Virus record (IMG/VR): IMGVR_UViG_2124908035_000009
Span: 1-20,117 of that record
Source: a virus
Length of the DNA: 20,117 bases
Direction: 5' to 3' (one strand)
Under the pieces are notes generated by a model. It made no database searches, was not told where the DNA came from, and saw only the letters and a list, made by a program, of their open reading frames with translations. Below, one piece after another: positions 1 through 5,459 of this stretch. Position 1 is the stretch's first letter. Each line of letters begins with the position of its first letter. A program made the translations under genes and the position numbers.

Positions 1-102
1 GGGTCTATTAAGTCGGAAGGGTTCACGAAGGTCTTTATTGACGCATCTGGTTTTAATAATAGATATAGTCCGTCCATTAAAAGTTTTTCACTTTTTGATT
101 AA
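1..102 (+). CDS. C-terminal fragment of an unknown protein (cut by window start)
   Basis: Frame 1 is open from the first base to a TAA at 100-102, giving 33 residues that end in SFSLFD. The following gene's ribosome binding site (AAAAGGAG, 101-108) starts right at this stop, the spacing expected of a real upstream gene in the same transcript. The fragment is too short to place in a family. It has a Ser/Phe/Lys-rich tail and no recognisable motif. Function unknown. Confidence 0.5.
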   Translation, partial: GSIKSEGFTKVFIDASGFNNRYSPSIKSFSLFD

Positions 103-112
103 AAGGAGATCT

Positions 113-187
113 ATGGACAAAAGAATTACTGCTCTTTATTTTTCAAATAATATAACAATTACGGAGGGCAGTAAAGATGAGGACTAG
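113..187 (+). CDS. 24-residue ORF overlapping the start of the sigma-like gene
   Basis: ATG at 113 has a very good Shine-Dalgarno (AAAAGGAG, 101-108, 4-nt spacing). The ORF ends at TAG 185-187, 11 nt inside the next gene. The peptide starts MDKRITALYF and ends SKDED; it has no membrane segment or known motif. It may be a leader peptide that couples translation to the sigma-like gene, or simply a small phage gene. The strong ribosome binding site is the main reason to list it. The next gene has its own good site, so coupling is not required. Confidence 0.35.
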   Translation: MDKRITALYFSNNITITEGSKDED

Positions 188-815
188 TTCTGTGCTTAAA
201 AACATGGATTTTCAGGAAATCGATGCAAGATTCTCAAATGAGAATGCGATCAATTATAATGGCTTTTTAAATGAATCCATCAGCTTTGAGGATATAAAGC
301 CTTTCCTAAACCGGCTCCCGACTCGGGAATTCGACCTGGTCGAGCTCTACTGCGTCTACAGGAAGAACCAGAAGGATATAGCTAAGATGTTTGGAGTAAC
401 GCAGGGGGCTATCTCCAGCCGGCTGTCCCGGGCTAAGAAACGCCTTATATTTTTACGAGACTTACCCAAGATTACGGAAGAAGAGATAGACCGGGATCTC
501 GGCAAGCTCTTCGAAGAAACTGAACGTGAAATAATAAAGTTTATGATGCAGACAACCTGCCAGAGTAAAACGGCTCAGTTATTAAATGAAAAATATAATC
601 TCACGGACGAAAAGAAGCACATGACTCAGGTCAAGGTCCGGCACCGGTTTGAGAAGTGCCTGATGAGGCTGAAGGAAGAGGCTAAGGCTCATCCTGAGTA
701 CAGGCGGTATCATCATTTGTTGGTGTTTTTGAAGGCTAATCTCTATCTTCTTCATGAAGTCCACTTACCCCACTTTGATCGTGGAAGTGCGGCCGTTTTT
801 TCGATGGTGATGTAA
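177..815 (+). CDS. Sigma-70 region-4-like protein with two helix-turn-helix segments
   Basis: A 212-residue, strongly charged protein. Residues about 48-92 (starting LPTREFDLVELYCVY, then DIAKMFGVTQGAISSRLSRAK) have the layout of a sigma-70 region 4 or ECF-type HTH, the part that reads the -35 promoter element. Residues about 112-168 form a second HTH-like unit (ETEREIIKFMM, KTAQLLNEKY, TQVKVRHRFEKCLMRLKEEA). No region 2 is seen, so it is not a complete sigma factor. It is more likely a phage transcription regulator, a divergent sigma, or a DNA-binding packaging factor. The ATG at 177 is chosen because GGAGGG (163-168) lies 8 nt upstream; a later Met at residue 10 has no better site. It overlaps a 24-codon ORF and is followed 3 nt later by the endonuclease gene. 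The HTH assignment is fairly secure; the role is inferred. Confidence 0.75.
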   Translation: MRTSSVLKNMDFQEIDARFSNENAINYNGFLNESISFEDIKPFLNRLPTREFDLVELYCVYRKNQKDIAKMFGVTQGAISSRLSRAKKRLIFLRDLPKITEEEIDRDLGKLFEETEREIIKFMMQTTCQSKTAQLLNEKYNLTDEKKHMTQVKVRHRFEKCLMRLKEEAKAHPEYRRYHHLLVFLKANLYLLHEVHLPHFDRGSAAVFSMVM

Positions 816-818
816 ATT

Positions 819-1967
819 ATGGGAAAAATAAAACGAGTTTCAAATACAGAGGAGTTTAAAAAAAAGGCCCAAAGTATCCATGGCATAGATAAATATGACT
901 ACTCATTAGTAAAATATAAAAAAAGCAATATAAAAGTTGATATAATTTGTCCAAAACATGGTGTATTTAAACAGCGTCCTTTTGGACATCTTTCTGGTAA
1001 AGGATGTGAAAGATGTGCTCGAGAACTTGTTCATTATAATCAAATGACGACGACCACCTTTATTGAGAAAGCAAAAAAGATTTATAATCAATATGATTAT
1101 TCTCTAGTAGCTTATAAAAAGAGTTGGATTAAAATTAAGATCATATGTTTGAAACACGGTCCGTTTGAAGTTACTTCAAATAACCATCTTAGAAATATGG
1201 GTGGATGTCCTAAATGTGCAGAAATAAGTCGTGCAGATAAACGAAGATTTAGTACTCAGGAATTTCTAGAGAGGGCTACAAAAAAGTTTGGTGATCGATA
1301 TGACTATTCTATGGTGGATTACCAGGGAATTGAAAAAAAAGTTAAGATTATATGTAAGTTACATGGCCCATTTTTAATGACTCCTGGATGTCATTTGATG
1401 AAAAAAGGTTGTCCTATATGTGGTAAATGGAGCTTATTAACTACCGAGATATTTAAGGAGCGTTGTACAAAGATACATGGTGGTATATACGATTACAGTC
1501 TGGTAGATTATAAAAATTGTCGTACTAAAGTTAAAATCATATGTAAAAAACATGGCATTTTCGAGCAGCGACCGCAGGCTCATTTTAAAGGGAGTGGTTG
1601 TGCCATTTGTTTGGAATCTCAGGGAGAGAAAAAGATAAGTCTGTTTTTAGAGAATCATAAAACAGCTTATGAGCGAGAAAGATCTTTTGAAGGCTGTCGA
1701 GACAAAAATCCTTTACAATTTGATTTTTATCTTCCAGATCATAATACTTGTATAGAGTTTGATGGTCTACACCATTTTCAACCTGTTGACTATTTTGGAG
1801 GAGAGAGAGTTTTTAAAGAAACCAAGAAACATGACCGCATAAAAAATAATTTCTGTGCAGATAATGGAATCAGGCTTGTTCGAATACCTCATAAAATCAA
1901 AGATATTAATTCTATTCTGGAAAAAGAGATTTTGGGACCGATCACGCAGGTCTATAAATACAAATAA
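819..1967 (+). CDS. Four-repeat zinc-finger protein with C-terminal PD-(D/E)XK nuclease (probable homing endonuclease)
   Basis: 382 residues. Four repeats of about 60 residues each follow the pattern F..KA....G..YDYS.V.Y......V.I.C..HG.F......H....GC..C. Probable zinc ligands are C44/H47/C63/C66, C110/H113/C130/C133, C179/H182/C198/C201 and C242/H245/C261/C264. This matches the DUF723-like treble-clef repeats I know from phage proteins. Residues about 268-365 look like a Vsr/DUF559-type PD-(D/E)XK fold: E270, D302 in FDFYLP, E313/D315 in IEFDG, then H338-D339 and K342 in KKHDRIKN. The last part also recalls the EDxHD group of phage homing endonucleases, but I cannot decide between these. The repeats would read DNA and the C-terminal domain cut it. 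The gene is visibly richer in A/T and AAA/ATA codons than the sigma-like and terminase genes, fitting an invading element. It starts 3 nt after the preceding stop and has no clear Shine-Dalgarno, so it may depend on coupling. Confidence 0.87.
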   Translation: MGKIKRVSNTEEFKKKAQSIHGIDKYDYSLVKYKKSNIKVDIICPKHGVFKQRPFGHLSGKGCERCARELVHYNQMTTTTFIEKAKKIYNQYDYSLVAYKKSWIKIKIICLKHGPFEVTSNNHLRNMGGCPKCAEISRADKRRFSTQEFLERATKKFGDRYDYSMVDYQGIEKKVKIICKLHGPFLMTPGCHLMKKGCPICGKWSLLTTEIFKERCTKIHGGIYDYSLVDYKNCRTKVKIICKKHGIFEQRPQAHFKGSGCAICLESQGEKKISLFLENHKTAYERERSFEGCRDKNPLQFDFYLPDHNTCIEFDGLHHFQPVDYFGGERVFKETKKHDRIKNNFCADNGIRLVRIPHKIKDINSILEKEILGPITQVYKYK

Positions 1968-1979
1968 AATAGGATCAAC

Positions 1980-2201
1980 ATGGATCGCTACTCCATAGCT
2001 CTAGGGAAAAGGCCTCCGCCCCGGAAGCCTGTTGAAGAGCCTCTGACCGGGTGGTTTTTAAAATCTACCGGGGAGCTCGAGGTCATAAACCATCCTCAGT
2101 CCTCAGAAGTTTCTAGTTTTTCTAGTTTTATTGGATATACGTTTGAGCCTTACGTTGCAATCGTTAACTCTCGTGCAACTGTTAGAGTAGTGAGAACATA
2201 A
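1980..2201 (+). CDS. 73-residue protein sharing an N-terminal tag with the next gene
   Basis: The protein begins MDRYSIALGKRPPPRKPVEE, nearly the same as the start of the following gene (MDRYSIALNKKPPLRKSVKE). The two genes also match closely in DNA over their first 63 bases. After residue 21 they diverge; the rest here (GWFLKSTGELEVINHP, then a Ser-rich stretch, ending VRVVRT) matches no family I know. AGGA at 1971-1974 is 5 nt before the ATG. Its TAA overlaps the next ATG by one base (TAATG), so the two are surely co-translated. Possible roles are a minor capsid or scaffold-associated protein carrying the same binding or sorting peptide, or a decayed partial copy. Function unknown. Confidence 0.65.
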   Translation: MDRYSIALGKRPPPRKPVEEPLTGWFLKSTGELEVINHPQSSEVSSFSSFIGYTFEPYVAIVNSRATVRVVRT

Positions 2202-2263
2202 TGGATCGCTACAGCATAGCCTTAAATAAAAAGCCTCCGCTCCGGAAGTCTGTTAAAGAGCCT
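2201..2263 (+). repeat. Duplicated gene start, second copy (first copy 1980-2042)
   Basis: Bases 1980-2042 and 2201-2263 are 221 bp apart and encode MDRYSIAL(G/N)K(R/K)PP(P/L)RK(P/S)V(E/K)EP. Most differences are at silent positions or give conservative changes, so the peptide is being kept by selection rather than being a fresh copy. A third, shorter version of the peptide (RNRYAIALGKKFA) is at the 3' end of the second gene (about 3258-3292). Confidence 0.75.
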
Positions 2264-3295
2264 TCCTCAAAGAAGGCGTCCTCCGTTAAAGAAAAAGATG
2301 AACTAATAAATCAGTTCTTGCAGACCTCTGAAGGTCGTCAAAGACTTGCTGCTTCAATGGTAAATCCTATGCGACGACGTTTGGACATGGGTTCCATAGC
2401 TCGTCGTGTTTTTTTAGTACAGTCTCTTCTAGAAGAAACTATTCCAATATATGATACGACTGGCCGAGCTCATTATGTAAGTGAAGATGGTGAGTCTGTT
2501 TCAGTTTCTGAGTCCCCTCGTATTGTAGTTCCTATATTTCCAGTCCAATCTGCTCCTCAGATTTCTTTAACGATGTTAAGACATTCCGCGTCTGATGCTT
2601 TTGAAAGAGCCCAAGATATAGCTTACCAGGAAATAAGAGCAGGAGAAGAAGAAAGAGCTCTTATGGTTCTGGACTCAGCCGTTTCATATGATCCAGTAGA
2701 TTCTGATCCGGCTATAATTAGAAGAACTGCAACGGTTTCCGAGCTCGATATTGAGGTGATGGCTGAAGGATTTGTTATGATTGAGCGTAGTGATTTGAGA
2801 ATGGCAAATGTTCTTATGAATGCTAGAGAATATTCAGATATACGTCGATATGGAAGAGACCAGCTTAATATAAATACCCATAGTTCAGAACTACGGCAAG
2901 GATTAATGGGGTCCTTATGGGGTGCTCAGATAACAGTGTCCAGGGCTATTCCTCCGGGTCAGATATATTTTCTTGCAGAGCCTCAGTTCGTAGGTCAGCT
3001 TCCCATACGGCAAGATATAGAGGTTCTTAGTGCTGACGATCCAGAAATGAGGCAAATCGGATTTAATTTTTCTGAACAAATTGGACTTGTCTGTACTAAT
3101 CCTTTTGGCGTTGCTCGAATTACTGTTTCTGGGTCTCGTCCTGTGGAGCCTAATGCTGCTGAGCGGATTCTTCGTGGTGTATCACTAGGCCGAGATCACA
3201 TGGTTCCTCAGCCCGCTATTTTAAGACCACCGCCCGGGCGGATTCCTAAAGGACGTAATAGATATGCTATAGCTTTAGGAAAAAAGTTCGCTTGA
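2201..3295 (+). CDS. HK97-fold major-capsid-like protein
   Basis: 364 residues. The N-terminal tail (1-45) is basic and Pro/Ser/Lys-rich. Residues about 50-160 include MRRRLDMGSIARRVFLV, IPIYD, an acidic turn, and a long helix ERAQDIAYQEIRAGEEERAL, resembling the N-arm and spine-helix region of phage capsid proteins. Residues about 190-310 follow the typical HK97 C-terminal order: VLMNAREYSDIRRYG, then GLMGSLWGAQITVSRAIPPG, FLAEPQFVGQLPIRQDIEV, and QIGLVCTNPFGVARITV, which fits a P-domain/A-domain. A C-terminal extension ends RNRYAIALGKKFA, echoing the N-terminal tag MDRYSIALNKK. It would form the capsid shell, or be a paralogous minor shell protein. It follows its 73-residue neighbour with a one-base overlap. 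The family call rests on remembered sequence patterns, not a search. No protease domain or scaffold is visible nearby. Confidence 0.68.
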   Translation: MDRYSIALNKKPPLRKSVKEPSSKKASSVKEKDELINQFLQTSEGRQRLAASMVNPMRRRLDMGSIARRVFLVQSLLEETIPIYDTTGRAHYVSEDGESVSVSESPRIVVPIFPVQSAPQISLTMLRHSASDAFERAQDIAYQEIRAGEEERALMVLDSAVSYDPVDSDPAIIRRTATVSELDIEVMAEGFVMIERSDLRMANVLMNAREYSDIRRYGRDQLNINTHSSELRQGLMGSLWGAQITVSRAIPPGQIYFLAEPQFVGQLPIRQDIEVLSADDPEMRQIGFNFSEQIGLVCTNPFGVARITVSGSRPVEPNAAERILRGVSLGRDHMVPQPAILRPPPGRIPKGRNRYAIALGKKFA

Positions 3296-3311
3296 GCCTG
3301 CCGGAAAATTG

Positions 3312-3317
3312 TATAAT
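3312..3317 (+). promoter_or_regulatory. Possible -10 box (TATAAT)
   Basis: A perfect TATAAT lies 5 nt before the ATG of the 50-codon gene, in the short gap after the capsid-like gene. TTGAGC at 3292-3297 is only 14 nt upstream, too close for a normal -35, and the box is so near the ATG that a transcript starting from it would be leaderless or start inside the gene. It could serve the downstream 364-residue gene at 3468. A chance match is quite possible in A/T-rich sequence. Confidence 0.22.
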
Positions 3318-3322
3318 ACAAT

Positions 3323-3475
3323 ATGGCTACAAATATTCATATAAATCAAGATATCATTATATTATCTAAGCATGAAGCTATAGTCCGTAAATGTTATGAT
3401 TGTGGAACTTATTGGTCTAAGTTAGGAAATGTAATTAAATTAAATACCTCTGCTAAGGATATAAAAAATGAATGA
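3323..3475 (+). CDS. Small 50-residue protein of unknown function
   Basis: ATG at 3323 to TGA at 3473-3475; the end overlaps the start of the next gene by 8 nt (ATGAATGA). The peptide starts MATNIHINQDIIILSKHEAI and contains one CYDCG pair, which alone cannot make a zinc finger unless the protein dimerises. The upstream site is weak. Placement in an otherwise empty gap and the overlap with its neighbour argue for a real gene. No family recognised. Confidence 0.5.
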   Translation: MATNIHINQDIIILSKHEAIVRKCYDCGTYWSKLGNVIKLNTSAKDIKNE

Positions 3476-4562
3476 GCTTGAAATCGCAAAGAAAAGTAAA
3501 ATTTCGAAATTTTTTGTCCCTAAAAATGCCGGTAAAGTTTTTGAGGATAAGTTATCCCCAGATGGAAAATATAGGATTGTGATTGCTCCATATGCGACTA
3601 AAAAAGATTGCTGGAATTTTTCACAGGGACTCGTTTTTAGAGTGGGAAGTGACAAGCCATTATTTGAAGTTCAACGCAATTATTGTAGCTTCCCGTATTC
3701 TTGGATAGATCATCCGAATAGTCATCAATACCTTGTCTGTGGGGAAGATTATCAAGGACAAACAGTCCTTGAATTGGACACCGGGAAAAGATTAGACTTT
3801 GTACCTACTGAAGCAAAAGATGGTGTAGGATTTTGTTGGGCGAATTATCGTTTTGACGTCACTTCAAAAATACTCGTGGTCTGTGGGTGTATATGGGCCT
3901 GTCCTTACGAATTCAGATTTTACGATTTTTCGGACCCTATGAACGGGTGGCCAGAGATTACAATTGAGGATAGTGATATTGACGAAGACCCTATGTGGCC
4001 TGTCTTTGAGTCTGAGGACATCGTTAAAGCTTATAGCACTCGGTCGTATGACGACGAAGATGATGAAGATGACGACAATAAGCCTGCCAAGCCTAAAAAA
4101 ATAAGGGCAATTAAAATTTTAAAGAGAGAAGGTCTAAAATTTAAATTGTTAGACGAAGAAGTTTCGGAGGAAGAAAAGACTAGAAGGAAGGAGCAAGAAG
4201 AGTATCAGCGGTTATACGAAGAAAAAATGAAACTTTTTAAAGAATCAGACCCTTTATATCTATGTCATTGTAATTTAATTAAAGATCCTGCTTTTTCTCC
4301 AGAAGATCACTTTGGTATAGGAATTACTCATAAAGATTGGTGTCCGCATTTTAAAATTGAAGAACAGAGATTCTGCAGAAGAATTGTGAGTTCTAAAAAG
4401 CTCACAATTGACCTAGAATGGGGCATGGTTTCAGGGCCTATAAAGTTGGTTATTTATAAAAAAGGAAAGTCTGCAGGGGATAAGTGGTTTGAGCATTCCG
4501 TTGATGGTATGACTCAGGCTTTTAAGACAATTAAAGATATGCAGTCAACTACCCACGGATAA
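3468..4562 (+). CDS. Uncharacterised Trp/Cys-rich beta protein with an acidic hinge
   Basis: 364 residues. The N-terminal half (about 27-165) has conserved-looking blocks: SPDGKYRIVIAPYATKKDCW, RNYCSFPYSWI, YLVCGEDYQGQTVLELDTGK, GFCWANYRF and CIWACPYEFRFYDFSDPMNG. The SPDGKY block and repeated strand-turn patterns suggest a WD40/beta-propeller-like sheet fold. I associate these blocks with an uncharacterised family in cellular bacteria, so acquisition from a bacterium is likely but not proven. Residues about 193-213 are an acidic-then-basic linker (YDDEDDEDDDNKPAKPKK), then a charged helix (230-258) and a C-terminal region with CHC (266-268) and a few more Cys/His. No enzyme motif is seen. 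AAGGA at 3455-3459 supports the ATG at 3468. It is the only plus-strand gene in the accessory block and is convergent with the VWA operon. The stop codon sits in the apex of a hairpin. Confidence 0.8.
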   Translation: MNELEIAKKSKISKFFVPKNAGKVFEDKLSPDGKYRIVIAPYATKKDCWNFSQGLVFRVGSDKPLFEVQRNYCSFPYSWIDHPNSHQYLVCGEDYQGQTVLELDTGKRLDFVPTEAKDGVGFCWANYRFDVTSKILVVCGCIWACPYEFRFYDFSDPMNGWPEITIEDSDIDEDPMWPVFESEDIVKAYSTRSYDDEDDEDDDNKPAKPKKIRAIKILKREGLKFKLLDEEVSEEEKTRRKEQEEYQRLYEEKMKLFKESDPLYLCHCNLIKDPAFSPEDHFGIGITHKDWCPHFKIEEQRFCRRIVSSKKLTIDLEWGMVSGPIKLVIYKKGKSAGDKWFEHSVDGMTQAFKTIKDMQSTTHG

Positions 4563-4571
4563 ATCCGTGGG
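4552..4571 (+). terminator. Hairpin enclosing the stop codon of the 364-residue gene
   Basis: CCCACGGAT (4552-4560) and ATCCGTGGG (4563-4571) are perfect inverted repeats. The TAA stop (4560-4562) is exactly at the tip, so the real loop is probably 6 nt (ATAAAT) on a 7-bp stem. The downstream sequence CTTGTGATC is not T-rich, so this is not a classical intrinsic terminator. It may protect the 3' end of the mRNA or assist termination together with the second hairpin 60 nt further on. Confidence 0.45.
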
Positions 4572-4633
4572 CTTGTGATCAGGCAAGTGCCACCACAATA
4601 GGCCGGTCAAAGGTCTTCTGCCAGAGCATAAGA

Positions 4634-4663
4634 AAGCCCCTCTAGATATGCTCAGAGGGGCTT
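4634..4663 (-). terminator. Strong hairpin between convergent genes, terminator for the minus-strand operon
   Basis: AAGCCCCTCT (4634-4643) and AGAGGGGCTT (4654-4663) pair perfectly over 10 bp around a 10-nt loop. Read on the minus strand the stem is followed by TCTTATG after GGGGCTT, a moderately U-rich tail, so it fits an intrinsic terminator for the VWA operon (stop at 4755). On the plus strand the tail is CCCCGTCC, so termination there would be weaker. The gap 4563-4754 holds no gene, tRNA or other ORF with a start site that I can see. Confidence 0.6.
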
Positions 4664-4754
4664 CCCCGTCCTCGTTACCTATCATCCAAGTGCTCTTCTG
4701 TGCGATCCGTCGAGGAAAGCTGGCGCCTTAGAGGATTTCAGGTTTCTGCAAGAA

Positions 4755-5459
4755 TTAGCACACCATTGATTTGGTTTCTAGCTCGGATAACTTCTCTCGA
4801 TTAATGTTCAGCATTTTGCAGATATCCTCTGGAGTCGTGTCTTTGGAGAGCATGTCTAAGACCTGAGCTCCAAGATTTATTTCATCAAACTCTTCCCGCA
4901 ATGTCTTGATCACAGCATCCAGGGCGTTGTCTGCTTGAATCATTAATCCGCCTGAGAAGGTGGCTAGAGTCTTAAAAGAGGACTCTGTATCACTGTCATG
5001 GGTCAAAGGAATTGAATAGATGGGCACATTTTTCTCTTCCGTTACTTGAATAGCGTCTCCCCAAGTCTTGCCACAGGTGCAGCATTCCGAGCCGTCCATG
5101 CCATGGGGCGGTGCATCTCCTATGAGGAAGGCTATTCTTCTCGAGCCTTCTCTCCAGCTCATAGAATTAACGCCTTCGATGATGCCATCAAGGACAGCCT
5201 CTGGTGTGTCTCCACCTCCTCCAACAGTTATTAAATCGATCTTGTTCTGGATCTCATCAATATTCATGAGATCGAAAGTTACTGTAACGAAAGAGTCTCC
5301 CTGGGAGGGATGGTCTCGATAAAGGGATAACCCTACTTTTGTGTCAACGTTGAATTCTGTTGTGAGCTGATTCAGTATATTTTTCATTCGCCTTTTTGCG
5401 TCGTCGATAAATCCGCCCATGGATCCTGTAATGTCGCAGATAAATAGTAGGTCAATCAT
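4755..5459 (-). CDS. VWA-domain (von Willebrand A) protein with complete MIDAS
   Basis: 234 residues, mostly one VWA domain. It opens directly with MIDLLFICDITGSMGG. The metal-ion-dependent adhesion site is intact: D9-x-T11-x-S13 (the DxTGS variant), T85 in GGGGDTPEAV, and D115 in FLIGDAPPHG. Such domains bind Mg2+ or Mn2+ and grip an acidic residue of a partner protein. A C126-C127-x-C129 cluster follows the third motif. The tail (about 197-234, LDMLSKDTTPEDICKMLNIN) looks like a short helical, HTH-like unit. There is no signal peptide or membrane helix, so it should act in the cytoplasm. The start codon overlaps the upstream gene's stop (ATGA), indicating translational coupling. It is last in a three-gene operon whose other members have Cys clusters. 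It probably forms part of a complex with them; no function is known to me. Confidence 0.9.
   Translation of the reverse strand: MIDLLFICDITGSMGGFIDDAKRRMKNILNQLTTEFNVDTKVGLSLYRDHPSQGDSFVTVTFDLMNIDEIQNKIDLITVGGGGDTPEAVLDGIIEGVNSMSWREGSRRIAFLIGDAPPHGMDGSECCTCGKTWGDAIQVTEEKNVPIYSIPLTHDSDTESSFKTLATFSGGLMIQADNALDAVIKTLREEFDEINLGAQVLDMLSKDTTPEDICKMLNINREKLSELETKSMVC

Noticed and set aside
113-815. Frameshifted single gene made of the 24-codon ORF and the sigma-like gene
   Set aside because: Both have their own ribosome binding sites and I see no slippery sequence at the overlap; the regulator is complete from its own ATG.
1980-2201. Pseudogene fragment of the capsid-like gene
   Set aside because: Only the first 21 residues match; the rest is an open, different sequence with its own start site and a coupled stop, so it is treated as a gene.
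4624-4663. H-type pseudoknot
   Set aside because: The crossing pairings leave no connecting loop between 4653 and 4654, so both stems probably cannot form at once; kept only as alternative pairing.
4563-4754. tRNA or small RNA gene in the convergent gap
   Set aside because: No cloverleaf or CCA end is visible on either strand. The hairpins are better explained as transcript ends.
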